Assembly (NCBI RefSeq): GCF_910596095.1
Contig: NC_056548.1
Location: forward strand, 18,500,651-18,564,650
DNA length: 64,000 nt
From: Thunnus maccoyii
Lineage: Eukaryota > Chordata > Actinopteri > Scombriformes > Scombridae
Reading direction: 5' to 3'
Shown: positions 24,088-35,474 of the stretch, piece after piece
Layout of the letters: every line of letters starts with the position of its first letter
How positions within the stretch are numbered: the stretch's first letter is position 1
The notes under the pieces: model-generated
The model's database searches: none
Seen by the model: only the letters and a program-made list of their open reading frames with translations
Told to the model about the DNA's origin: nothing
Program-made: the position numbers and the translations under genes

Positions 24088-25668
24088 TCATGTAAGTTTG
24101 GAGTTGACCATTGGGTTTTGTCCATACCAGTATAGTTTCTCCTCAATCCTTTTCTTCTTCCACTGGCAAAGCAAGAGCATGCGGAAGGTCTTTTGAAAAG
24201 TCTTGTTGCAAAGGGCGTAGCACATGGGATTGACGGTGCTGTTGACGTAGCACAGCCAGTAGCCCAGGTGCCAGAGTGAAAGGGGAATGCAGTCTGAACA
24301 GAAGGTGGAAATAAGTACCATGATGTTATAAGGTGTCCATGTCAGGATGAAGGCTAGCAAGATAGCACTGAGTGTCTGAGCTGCCTTCCTCTCCTTGATC
24401 AGCACCATCCTCTTCCTCTTGGTGATCTGGTTCTTCAGCGTGACGTCTATGGGCTTAGACGTTGAGGAGGTGGATGGGACACTCATGGACTCGGCCGAGG
24501 AGAATGTCGAGGACGCCATTTTGGTGTCTCCGTTTTTGCCCTGGTGCTCCACATGAGCGTCTTTGGCCACAGGCTTGAACTTGTAGGACACACACTTACT
24601 GCTCTTCTGAGAATTGCTTTTGGGTGGTGTCTGAAAGAAACTGTCATCTTCGTAGCTGCTGAGTTGCTCACTCTCGCTTCCTACTCCACTCTTGCTGGTC
24701 TCACAAACCTGATTCCTGAAGGAGGGCTGGAAGGCCCCCGGAGACACGGGCTTGTCCTCGTCCTCTGAGGAGGCGTAACTGTTGAAGGTGGTCAGCTGAC
24801 CAGCTTTGGACCACTCATCATTGGTGGTGGCTGCTGACTTGACAGCATTGCTCCTGCTTGAGGATGACCAAGAGGCTTGATTCCTGTCATGTGAAGTTGA
24901 CCTTAGTTTACAGTTAAAACAGGATCTGATAATGGTCTTCTGAGGCTGGATGACCCCTGTGTCCGTGGCATAGTTAATCCCTTGAAGCTCCGCCAAATCT
25001 TTGGTCCTCTTTTCTGTCTCCTTGTAGATTCGACAATATAAGATTGTCATGACTGACACAGGGATATAAAAGGCTGCGATCGCAGTCCCAAAGGTTATCA
25101 CAGGTTCAGAGAAAAACTGAATCTGGCATTGTCTCTCAGGAACAGTTCTTTTTCCTATAAAGTATTGCCAGCAGAGGATAGGTGGTGCCCACAGAATAAG
25201 AGACACCAGCCATGCCAAACCTATCATGATCCCAGCTCGTTTGGGAGTTCGTTTGGCCCTGTAGGTTAGAGGCCTGGTGATGGAGAAATATCTGTCAAAA
25301 CTGATCACCAACAGGTTCATGACGGAGGCATTACTAGCTACATAGTCCACCGCCAACCAAAGATCACAGGCAAGGTTTCCTAAGGCCCAGTAGCCCATCA
25401 GTATATAAGAGGTATACAGATTCATGGAGAAAACACCAATGATGAGGTCTGCAGCTGCCAGACTCAGCAGGTAGTAATTGTTCACTGTCTTCAATTGGCT
25501 GTTTACTTTGAAGGAGAGCATTACCAGAACATTCCCCACAATGGTGATGAGGCTGACTATAGCTGACACAGTCGCAATGGTGATGACCTCCCAGAGACTG
25601 TGGGTGACCAGATTTATGTCCATTGTACTGGTATTTACAGTGGAGTTTAGTGTGATTTCTCCTTCCAT
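24088..25668 (-). CDS. chrm5: muscarinic acetylcholine receptor M5, complete, single coding exon
   Basis: Seen: an uninterrupted frame of 526 codons starting MEGE, with the same start as human CHRM5 (532 residues), in strong Kozak context (ACCATGGA). Two N-glycosylation sequons (N8, N12) precede seven hydrophobic helices. TM1 is at about 26-50. The ligand aspartate is D108 in LAVDY, DRY is at 125-127, and the disulphide pair is C101/C181. A third intracellular loop of over 200 residues contains the M5-like block QASWSSS and [10 protein letters not shown]6 has TWTPYN and TM7 has NPMCY. The tail ends with the M5 block EEKLYW. Known: couples through Gq to phospholipase C; acts in plasma membrane of neurons. 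The third loop is serine-rich, suiting kinase and arrestin control. The acceptor at 25736 shows at least one upstream leader exon. In mammals CHRM5 lies within the AVEN locus. Confidence 0.97.
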   Translation of the reverse strand: MEGEITLNSTVNTSTMDINLVTHSLWEVITIATVSAIVSLITIVGNVLVMLSFKVNSQLKTVNNYYLLSLAAADLIIGVFSMNLYTSYILMGYWALGNLACDLWLAVDYVASNASVMNLLVISFDRYFSITRPLTYRAKRTPKRAGIMIGLAWLVSLILWAPPILCWQYFIGKRTVPERQCQIQFFSEPVITFGTAIAAFYIPVSVMTILYCRIYKETEKRTKDLAELQGINYATDTGVIQPQKTIIRSCFNCKLRSTSHDRNQASWSSSSRSNAVKSAATTNDEWSKAGQLTTFNSYASSEDEDKPVSPGAFQPSFRNQVCETSKSGVGSESEQLSSYEDDSFFQTPPKSNSQKSSKCVSYKFKPVAKDAHVEHQGKNGDTKMASSTFSSAESMSVPSTSSTSKPIDVTLKNQITKRKRMVLIKERKAAQTLSAILLAFILTWTPYNIMVLISTFCSDCIPLSLWHLGYWLCYVNSTVNPMCYALCNKTFQKTFRMLLLCQWKKKRIEEKLYWYGQNPMVNSKLT

Positions 25669-25678
25669 GGTCTTGAGT

Positions 25679-25720
25679 TTACTGGCATCCCACCATGACA
25701 AGAATGTTTGTATTTTTCAT
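25679..25720 (-). promoter_or_regulatory. 13-residue upstream ORF in the chrm5 leader
   Basis: Seen: ATG at 25720-25718 and TAA at 25681-25679, inside the same exon as the chrm5 coding region (acceptor TTTTCAG|GAG, exon start 25735). It ends 10 bases before the chrm5 start codon. Inferred: it could dampen translation of the receptor. Confidence 0.5.
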
Positions 25721-25739
25721 TTTCAGGAAAATCTCCTGA

Positions 25740-28700
25740 AAAGAAAAGAAAGAAAAGGTCAAATTATTTATCTCTGCAAAAAAGTTCCATTCATCAGCCA
25801 CGAGATGGCGCCATTTCAAAATGTTCAGCATCAAAAATTCACACTTTGCTTGACACTCATGTTGAGTGATAATATACAAGCTTAATATGATTAATAATTT
25901 ACATAAAATTTTCAAGTCACCTAGGAATGTAAAACATCAATGTGTCATTTAACCCTCACAGACAACAGCACTCAGTTCACTTTAGTGAAAAACATAGAAA
26001 GTTGTCAGTTGCATCAATGAAAAAAAAGCAAATGTCCTCACGCAGTTCACACAATTATATCAAGCTTGTGTGAGTATACCCATATGGAGCATTTTAGGCA
26101 ATCTTTGCAAACATCTGTGGCACATTTCAAAAATTCAGGTCATTGCATAATTTTATTCCTTGCTCTATGTCTGTCCAGTCATAGTAATAGTGCATAAACT
26201 CAGTGTATAGTTCAGTAAGACAATCTTGAAAATATGTCAAAAAATGGTGTTGACTGTTATTTTGGTCCTTGTTTGAACTATCCGCTTCTACCTACTGTAC
26301 ATGGGTTTACACAGCCCCAACAGCATGTTATATTTGCTTAGCAGCTTTAAAGCATTTGGTGTTCTTGTCTTAAAAAATATGTGCGTAAACTGTGATTGTT
26401 GATAAGTACTTGACACCTTGTCTTTTGTTTTAACGACATTGTTGCAGTATTAAATGTATCAAATGGCCTTTATTCTAAATCCAACTATTAAAAATGTCAC
26501 AAGTGTGTTAATGCAGCATTATTTGAAATGTATGTGCTTTGATTAATCTATCTGTTTAGGAACACTGAGAGGACTGATACATCCATTTTCTGTACACACT
26601 TATAGGATCCATACATAAGCTTGAAAATAGAGTTGACAGTTTTGGCAGAGTTAACAGACAGAAAAATGTATTCACAGTCACATTTACACTTATACAGTTT
26701 ATACCAGCCCACACTATCTACACCTAGAAATTTCCAGGTCATCTGACCTGCATGTTTTTGGATTGTTGGCAGGAAAAGAATTACCTGGAGGATAGATAAA
26801 TCAAATGAGAATCCATGACAGGTTATTATGGTCACTATATAATATAATATGCATCCAACCAATTATTGAAATACATTCTCCTTAGCCAAGCATAACCTGT
26901 GTGAACATTTCAACCTCTTGATCACAAACCGGCTATATAATAGCAATCACAAGTGCTAATAAAATGAAATAGTAATGGCAGACTAGCAAAATGTCTGTTC
27001 TCTTTATCAGTATAAATCAAATGTGACAAGATAATTCACAAATTGTATGCAGAAATACCGTTAGAAGAAACCAAGATGACGTCTGGATATAAGCCCTGTA
27101 CAGTGTTAGTGGAAACCAACTCTGGTGCACTCTCATGGAGCCAAACTGTAAATTCAGCCATGAAATTTGTAGAAAGTATAAAGAATGACAGCTGCAATCT
27201 GTGTCCAGCTTTGAGGTTGATGAAACTTACAAATATCTGCCTACATTTCAAACTCACTGCCAGCTAATTTGCCAGCCATGAGTCAAATTCCTATTTCTGC
27301 AGTGTATGATTCATTTTTAAGAGGGATGACACTGAAATAATCAAATAAGCAAACATTTGCTGTGTGGAGAGCATCTGCAGTTCCCTAATTCTGCAATATA
27401 CTCCCTTCTCTGAAGCACGTTACTCTATGGAGCCATTCAAACACTATCGTATTCTGGAGTTCTAACTTTTTGTGTTTTCCAATGCACAATCACAGAATTT
27501 CATGTAAACCCCATCAGTGTGATAGTATGACACCTGTATGACAGGAAGATCCTGCATAAGAAAGCCCCCTAGAATATAAGCAGATCCTGATTCAAAGTTC
27601 CTTTTTCTATTATTATCGCTCAGTGCTCAAGCACCACAGTTTTGCTATGAACAATTAAATCACATCCATGTTTATTGCTGTGGATAGAGTCTCCTGTAAT
27701 AATAAACTTAGATTCACACGTAAGCACCCCCTGCACCAGTGGAGGGCAGCACAGGCCCTCTGCATATGGAGGCTCACAGTACACTGGGTCCACTAACCCA
27801 CAGGTTACAAGTAGGTATTTAGCGCTACAATCAATAGTGGGTGAGGGTCTACCCATGCCATCCTGGTTTTGTGTGTTCTAAATGGAAAAGTCTATGACTT
27901 GCTTTTCATGATCATCAAATGCATTGTAGTGCCATTTGGTTTTGCTCTTGCCTTGAAGGTTGGCATATGCAAACAATTATGTTCAGTGTTCTATCTACCC
28001 ATATGCCAGAGTTCAATCAAAACTGAGAGTAAAGCAGCCTTTTACCCACTCAGGCTATACAATATTTGGGCATAAGGCTAATCTCTGTGTCATACTTTTC
28101 CAGTTGAGATAATATGTTCTCACTCCCTTCTTCCAGGTTTCAGAGAGGACACTCAGAAAATACCTCAGCCAGCAGGGCACTATATGGCATGTATTGTCAG
28201 CCATGCCACTTGCTCTGCTTTGAGTACCATGACAACCCATAATCTCTGTCCTGCGTATGACCTTCCAAGCTCTAAAATTCTATTTTTCCAATTCTCCAGT
28301 ATTATTACTTACTATTGAAAATGGCTGGTATGACAGCAGTGGCATAAATCCACCATCAGGGAGGCACAGACTCTCTGATGCTATCACTTCGGAGCAACAG
28401 TGAATTCAGGGGCAGATCACCTCCACAGAGAAAATCCTCCATGTGGGTAGCAGCAATTGAAGCTTAAGGCCATCAGCCAGAGCTGGCAAATGGGTGTGGA
28501 CGTGCTGCCACACATGTGCATGTTTCCCACTTCCTCAAAACACATTTCTACACCCAAAAGAAAATTGGTGGATTCTGCCTCTTTCTTTCACACGGTCTCT
28601 CTTAACTGCCCTCTCACCTGGAGAGCACCTCGTTTGGGAAATGTATCACAGTTCTTGGCTACAATGCAATGCTTTGGACGCAATCACTACCCCGTACTTG

Positions 28701-28990
28701 AGAAATAACTTCCTTGTGCATTGGCATTCTTTCGACAGTGCCAGATAAGCAGGAGTGCCAGCGGCAACCTGAGGCCCACACAAATAACATTCCAGTCACT
28801 GTGGGGGTCCTCCTGCAGGAGCAGCTTGGATTGTCCCTCATCTTATTATAGAATGGCATTTCATATCACATCACTCAAATCCCCACATCATTAGACTGTT
28901 TATTGTAGATGGTGCCATGAATCAGTCTGCAGAATTCTTGTAATGAGGTAAAATAGCACCTTAAGATTTCCCAGATTTTTTTTAACACCA
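25740..28990. other. region upstream of chrm5, no gene recognised
   Basis: A/T-rich sequence with only short frames lacking similarity or plausible splice context. The upstream leader exon(s) of chrm5 implied by the acceptor at 25736 should lie in or beyond this block, but I cannot place them. Confidence 0.5.
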
Positions 28991-28995
28991 CCAGC

Positions 28996-29395
28996 AGTAT
29001 GACATTTGTGTTTTTTAGTGAAATGTCTCAAAAACTATTGGAATGGATCACCACAAATCCATGCCCCCCTTAGGATGAAATGTAATGACTTTGGTTATCC
29101 CCTAACTTTTCATCCTGTGCTATCATCAGGTCAATATTCTAATGTGTGCGATATTTTGGTTTATGACCAAATTACATTTCCATCTGCTCAGCTGTATTGT
29201 GCACTGTGTTTAGTGTTACAGTAATTAGCAAATGTTAGCATGCTAACATAAGATGGTGAAAATGGTACAACATTATACCTGCTAAACATCAGGGTGTTAG
29301 CATTGTCATTGTGAGTAGATTAGCATGCTGATGTTAGCATTTAGTTCAAAGCACCACAGTGTCAGCTTCACAGAATGGCTGTAGACTCTAAGTCT
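28996..29395. mobile_element. interspersed repeat, TAGCATGC-rich family, copy A
   Basis: Seen: blocks ATTAGCAAATGTTAGCATG, GATGGTGAA, CTGCTAAACAT and TTAGCATGCTGATGTTA occur in the same order as in the copy at 40294-40720, and inverted at about 47625-48030. It is non-coding. Confidence 0.8.
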
Positions 29396-29399
29396 CAGA

Positions 29400-29698
29400 G
29401 AGCAAGAATGTTCTTGCTACGTCAAAGCCTTTATACTATTTTCTAGTGTATTCCCTTCTATTTTGTTGTCTTCTATGACTTATTTTATGCTGCAGACACA
29501 CTTTCCTTGAAGCTAGTGTAGAATAATGTAGCCAATACATCAGGTCATATGATAGAGTCTTTACAAAAAGTGGACAGGCTGAGCCATCACTGATTATGAT
29601 GCCACAGAAAGAATAAATTAATGACAGGTACTACATTCAGGAAACAAGGATATTCATATTCCTGACTGACCAATGACTGTTGTGATGCTAAGCCTACA

Positions 29699-29740
<42 letters not shown>

Positions 29741-30970
29741 AAGAATAGTCTTGTTCTACCTCTTGACCCCAAGAGGTAGAACAAGTCAAGCCCGCTAATA
29801 GCTTCTAAATCGAAGCAGGAAGTCCTTTAATGGTACACTCAGAACTCAGAGTGTGGGGTAAATATGGATACTATAAATAGTGAATATAGTCTGTTGTGGC
29901 CTGTTTTTTGGACTTTTTATGGATGCAGTTTGGTATCAAATGTGACGCACAGGGAGGAAGAGCTTCATGACTGTCTGGTCAGGAAAAAAAGGGAAGGCTT
30001 GAAAAACAAAGACACTGCTGCAGATCTTTTGGCAGAATAATTCCTGTATTTGTGACTTGGTGATTCAGTGTATGAGATTATACCCAGAGGTCATTAACAT
30101 GAATCAGTGCCAAACAGTGGTGCAAAGAAGTCTTGCTCTAACTCTGCCAAGAAAACCAAATCACATATACATCCTTAGCGTATCAGACTGCCTCGTGAAA
30201 TATGTTAGCTCTGAATGCATAATTAATGGCCATTGATCCAGTGATTAACAGTGCCCAATGTGTAAGAGAGGACAGACTAGGTAGCTCAAATCCGTCCTGA
30301 ACCTCTGTACTGAGTGCAGAGGCGGACATGTTGAGGGGTGGATTCCTGCAGGTCCTCTGGCACCTGGCCATCAGTGCTCTGTGCTGTAGCTCCATGCACT
30401 GGCCCCCACTCGCCCTCCCAGTCATACATAACCTTTGGTTGCAGCACAACTGTGCTGCACAGCAGAAACAAGAGAACGCAAAGCGTGTATGTGGCATTTG
30501 TGAAAGAAAGGACAGAAGATGAGAGACCAACAGAAGAAGAAGGGGAGAGAAAAAGAAAGGCGAGTCAAAGCAAAGGAGGCAAAGGACACCATGTGTGTCT
30601 GCGTGGGGAGTGTGTATGATGCGCAAATCAGCCCAGAGGTCTTTGGCACAATGGTTTGTGCATCCTGTAGTCAGCCCACTGACCCATGGTTAAGATTTCT
30701 GCACACAGTATGTGGTCTTCAGGAAGAGCACCTAAGAAATGCTTGAATCATTCTGCATAGCCTATTGGTCAGTGCAGATGAAAGAAAGCAGATTAAAAAT
30801 GTTCCTATGTAGGAGACGTTTTAGAGCAGTTTCAAAACATGCAATATGAAATATTCATCAGTATGTCTATGTTGGTAGCCAAGGTTGGAATACAATCATA
30901 TCAATCAAGAAGGAATGTATTAGGACAGAGTTAAGTATAGATATAACAACTTAAGAATGTGTATTCTTTT
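29400..30970. other. intergenic block, no gene recognised
   Basis: Contains the CA microsatellite and several overlapping frames at 30183-30746 on both strands. None shows splice-site context or a recognisable domain. Confidence 0.5.
29702..29738. repeat. (CA)n microsatellite
   Basis: Pure CA run of about 37 bases. Confidence 0.97.
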
Positions 30971-30971
30971 A

Positions 30972-31513
30972 CAGTGTTTCCCCTATAATAGTACAGGCCT
31001 GGCAGGCCACCAGGCCAACGAGAACCCCCGCCAGGCCGAAAAATATTTTTTTAAATGCCAAAAATAAGGCCAAATATCCATTCATTCGGAAATCATCGTT
31101 TGGGAGCCTCTGAGCAGCGCTGTTCCGAAACGTGAGTCAACGTCTGTGTCATTGCCTGGGAAACTCGAGGTAGCGTAACTCCTTTTAAGGAATAGGGCAG
31201 TGCGTAAGCAAGTGAGCGGTTAAGCAAGAGTGCGAGCGTCAGAAAAGTGACGGTGAATGGTGAATGCAAGCGGAGAAGAGGTAAAGGTTAGCAGAAAGTT
31301 GTCAATCTGATAGTAAATGTACAGTACAGACTACAGTGTGTCAGTTAATAAATGCTGCAGCTTGTCAAGACCAAGAAAAGTCACATCTGTTATTTCCCCA
31401 ACCGCTGGAAAAGTGAAGGGGGTTAGCCCCGAAGTTAGCAACAATGGGCTAGCCTTACCTGACGAACAGAGAAATAGAGAAATGTGAAACCACTCAACCT
31501 AGGGGAAACACTG
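30972..31513. mobile_element. hAT-type non-autonomous element
   Basis: Seen: it begins CAGTGTTTCCCCTA and ends TAGGGGAAACACTG, a perfect 14-bp inverted terminus of the CAGTG...CACTG kind typical of hAT transposons. It is 542 bp with no transposase frame. The interior is more GC-rich than its surroundings. Flanking 8-bp duplication is not clear. Confidence 0.8.
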
Positions 31514-32370
31514 TCTTATGTCTCCTTTTTTTGTTTATTCACTGCCTGACGTTTTCTTCACTTTGATTTAAAACAGAACAAACTTAAATTCCATCTCTGC
31601 TTTGATGAGAAATTATGAATATGAGAATTAGAGGAATGTTATGATCTCCTAATGGACACCACAATGGTTTTGGCAACTGCTAAAGGGAATAAAATGATAA
31701 TATTTAATGCCTCTAGGAGCTCCACTTTATAGGAACATTTCATTAATGCCCCATTTTCAGATAATGATCTGGTTTGGCTCATTTGTGTTCTCGTGTGAAG
31801 AGGTTTCTAAATACCAGCCTGTGTCTGTCTGTGTTTGTGCCTCTAGGTTGTCTGATCCCAGCACATAACAAGCCCATTATTTTCTATCCTGTTACATTTG
31901 TGTACAAAAACAGAGATATTAGTTTGAATAGCCTCATTACTGTTCGAATATTAATTTTCAACAAATGGTATAAGTTAAGCATACATGCATGGTTGAGGGA
32001 ACACAAAAGAATGCACATATCTGTGTATTCAAGTTATTCTCTTTTCCTCCCCAATGCTCAACATCTGCCTTCCCTGACCGTATGTATGAAATTAGAAGAA
32101 AATGAGCCCAGGTCTCATGAAAGAATGCAATTTAATGTTGCTGTACAAAAGGGTCTTGTGGTAAATTGGTCTACAATCTAGTCACGACTTTTTCCAAACC
32201 CACCAAACCATTACTGTTCTGTGGCAACAACTTCCAGGATTTTTAAGTGCATCTGCACCTTTATGCGTTTGTTGCAACACCACAAAAGATCTGTGGGGAC
32301 TGGATGGACTCGTTAAAATCACGCTTCGCTGCTTAATCCTTCCCTGTTTTGTCATTTCCACTTAATCGAA

Positions 32371-32384
32371 GGGGGGGGGGGGGG
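32371..32384. repeat. G14 homopolymer
   Basis: Fourteen consecutive G, 40 bases before a TG microsatellite. Confidence 0.95.
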
Positions 32385-32426
32385 TGAGAGCCTTCCACTT
32401 CAGCCTTTGAAGAAAAATATAGTTTT

Positions 32427-32427
<1 letters not shown>

Positions 32428-32482
<55 letters not shown>
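32428..32482. repeat. (TG)n microsatellite
   Basis: About 27 TG units, uninterrupted. Confidence 0.97.
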
Positions 32483-32485
<3 letters not shown>

Positions 32486-33910
32486 TGGTGAATTTTAGCA
32501 CAGTGCAGTAGAAACAAGAATGCTATTATCTATTGCTATTATCACACATTTTAAATACAATTCTAAAAGGAGATAGAAAGAGTAGAAGGGAGACAGGCTG
32601 TGGAGAAAATATGATTGTAGAATAAAATTGTGTCTACTAGTGACAGGTAAGGAGTGGTCGCAGAAAAATGTGGAAGATGGATGAATGTAATCAAGGCAGA
32701 TGTGAATCTGAGATTAAGACTTACGTGAGACATAGAACAGAGTCAAAAATAGATATGCGAGCATTTGAAGAGGCAAGTGGTTTACTGACTTACAGCCAAA
32801 GGAAATGCACATTTCTTCAAGTTATTCAGCAATAATAAATGAGCTTTAAAATGTACCTGATATGTGACCAAACTGTTACATGTGCAACTGATGGATGGCA
32901 CTTTTCTATACAGCAAGTCTTCCAAAAAGAACAGATGCACACGTATCTTTCCGGGAGCACAGCCTCTGTTGCTTTCATTAAGGTAAAAGGCAACATTAAA
33001 AATACATGCTGAGACCTCTCAGACATGCACTTGTGCACACATGATGCTATTTCCCCTCAAATTCAGGTCATGCCTTTGTACATAAATACTGAAAGTGCAT
33101 ATTCAATGACTTATGATTCTCTAGAGACTGTGAAACAAGCCACCGATGTTTTAAAAAAAAAAAAAGACATACATACTCACAGCTCACTTTCATCAGATCT
33201 CACAGTCTTCTGTTTAAGGGCAGACTGTGTCTCCTGGTGAGAGCAAAGTTCATAGTTAATCCCTTTGTTTTGCCTGGGAAGCCTTCAGGTCAAGTGTGGC
33301 ACTGAGGAACAGGATCATAACACAGTTGGAGAGAGGATTGAGGTGGATGAGAAATCCTGCTGACTTGACCCTTGCATGCCAGAGGGGTCCGGAGGAAAAA
33401 GTGTGAGCACAGAGGCAAAGGAGAAGGCAGAGGAGAAAGAGGACGAAGAACAGGAGGAGGGTGGACACCAGGAGGCTTCGGTCATCCCTGCTCAAGAGGC
33501 GCAGAGTACAGCATCACGTTACCCTCAGCCATCTAAAACAGCAATGGTGTGTCCAGATGAGAAAAGTATCCTCAAGTTGCACGGCATCCTTCTTCAGTCA
33601 TTTATAAATGAGAAGAATCAGCTCATGAGCCAAAGAAAGAAGACAGGAGAGAACTTTTCCTCCCAGTCTGAGCTGAGACGGCTGAACTGTGCTGCCTCTC
33701 AGTCAAGTTGAAGCAGAATGTCACTGAGAGGCTGCCTGACGCCTGAGCCAAGTCACTGCTACTGCCACTGCTGCTGCCGTTGCATCTACTCTGGCTGACA
33801 GACACAGATGTAGCTGACGCTAGCTAGCTGGGAGGAGAAATTCCCATAGGGGTGAACGGTTCATCATGTTTCGGGACAGTGAGCATGCAGCTCAGACCAC
33901 AGAGTGTGAG

Positions 33911-34016
33911 AGGGAGAAAGGAGGGGGGGGGAGGAGGGAAAGGAGGTGGCTGGGTGGCTTCAAGGGGTTCGTTTTGGAAGGTGTGGGGGCGGGAGGGGAA
34001 AGTGTGGGAGGGAGTG
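33911..34016 (+). other. G-rich tract with quadruplex-compatible runs
   Basis: Seen: at 33985-34012 five runs of three to five G are separated by 1, 1, 7 and 1 bases, fitting the G3+N1-7 pattern. More G runs lie at 33911-33945. Confidence 0.6.
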
Positions 34017-34974
34017 TCTCTGTGTGGAGGTGGTCAGACCAATCAAGCCAAATCTTGTTTGTGTGTGGTTGTGTGAGTGTATCACACAAACCATTAATTA
34101 CCTCCAATGGCATGTCTTTTGTCTGTGTTTTACAGAAAGGCAGAAGAAGAACGTGGTTATCACCGCTCCCGGCTCTCTCAGTGTTTGAAAAGCGTTGAGG
34201 CTAAGGCAATGTGGCTAGCAGCAAACTCATCTGCAGAACATAAAACACCTCTGCTGCCTTTGTGCCCACATGGGAGAGCACTGACATGGCAGGGCCAGAT
34301 AAGCAGACTACTGAAGTGACAGATGTTTTTCTCTGGGACCTTTCTCTGTATGTGTGTATGTGTGTGACTATATAGCGTGCATGTTATTGTGCTGATTGGG
34401 GAATTATTTGCTAAGCATTAGGTGGCTGTCCTGGATGGGTGTAAAGACCTTATATGTTTTAATCCAGATGATGGGTGCTGATCTGTCTCATGAGCTCACA
34501 TCAAATCACCACACAGATTCACTAATAAGTCCAGTTGCTGCCGATATAAGCAGATATATTATTAAAGTGTAGAATAGAGGTATATTCCCTCATCTAATTT
34601 ATGTCACTGGCTCATATTCACAAGGTCAAAGGATTATCACATCTCCTCTAGTAACGCTGTCATAATAATATATACAAATATTATAATGCTGTTATATTAT
34701 TAGTATAGTCTATAAAGTAGTCTGCTAACTAGATGGTCAGGATCCCCCAAGAAACTGGAAGATAAATGTGATGGGTTGATGATGAACAGGATAGGAAATT
34801 AGAAAAAAAAAATTCATACATGTTTCTTTTTTTAAAAAAAATGTCTCTAATCGTTGCAGTTTTCTTGTAAAATATTGGATATTTTTACTTCTTAAACTAT
34901 TCAGCTAAAACAATTTGCAACAAAAGAGGTTTTGCTTGCTTGTAATCATTCTTCCTGTTCACACTGACCATTAG

Positions 34975-35472
34975 AAAGATCCCTTCTAAATGTGCTTTCA
35001 ATGTAAGTGATGGGGAACAAAATCCACAGTCCTCGTTCTGTGGGAAAATGTATATAAAATTTCATCTGAAGATAATATGATGCTTCAGCTGTCTGAGTTC
35101 ATCAAATCAAGTGGATATCTTCCAAAGTTAGTGTTTTTTAGTATAAAATTCCCTCTTTGTGTTTCCCCCGACAGTGTTTCTCTGGCGGTGGAAGTATAGT
35201 AACAAAAAGAGGGACTTTGGCACTAATGTGTACTGATTTGAACAGCTGAAGTTTCATATTAGCTTTATAAACTTTTAAATACATTTTAAAATACTTACTT
35301 ACTTTTTGCCCCTCATCACTTATATTGTAAGCATTTTAGTAAAGGATATTCAAATGGTCAGAATGAGCAGGAGGAATGATTACAGCGAGAAAAAAACTCT
35401 TTCAGTGTTCATTTGGGCTCCTGAAAATTGTTCTAAGACACACCTGAAAAATTTTGAAGCTATCCTTTAAGA
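34975..35472. mobile_element. degenerate interspersed repeat
   Basis: From memory the arrangement (GTGGATATCTTCC, GACAGTGTTTCTCTGGCGG, CTGAAGTTTCATATTAGC, TCATTTGGGCTCCTG, ending TATCCTTTAA) matches a common teleost repeat. The left end is unclear. It is not supported by a second copy in this window. Confidence 0.45.
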
Positions 35473-35474
35473 TG

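Larger units (their letters stand above)
31515..34970. other. intergenic block with microsatellite and G-rich tract
   Basis: Holds a G14 run (32371-32384), a TG array (32428-32482), a lysine/glutamate-rich frame at 33376-33711 that I do not accept as a gene, and a G-rich tract at 33911-34016. Nothing else is recognised. Confidence 0.5.

Noticed and set aside
24483..24768. Additional frames on both strands inside chrm5
   Set aside because: They are shadows of the serine-rich third-loop coding sequence in other frames.
25669..25701. In-frame N-terminal extension of chrm5 (frame open back to 25701)
   Set aside because: The extension would begin at TTG, not ATG. The ATG at 25668 matches the vertebrate M5 start (MEG) and has a strong Kozak context.
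30183..30746. Cluster of overlapping frames on both strands, up to 147 residues
   Set aside because: There is no domain, no conserved-looking motif and no convincing splice arrangement; the frames conflict with each other.
33376..33711. 111-residue lysine/glutamate-rich plus-strand frame
   Set aside because: Low-complexity GA-rich DNA produces such frames easily. I see no splice context, domain or partner exons. It does not resemble Aven.
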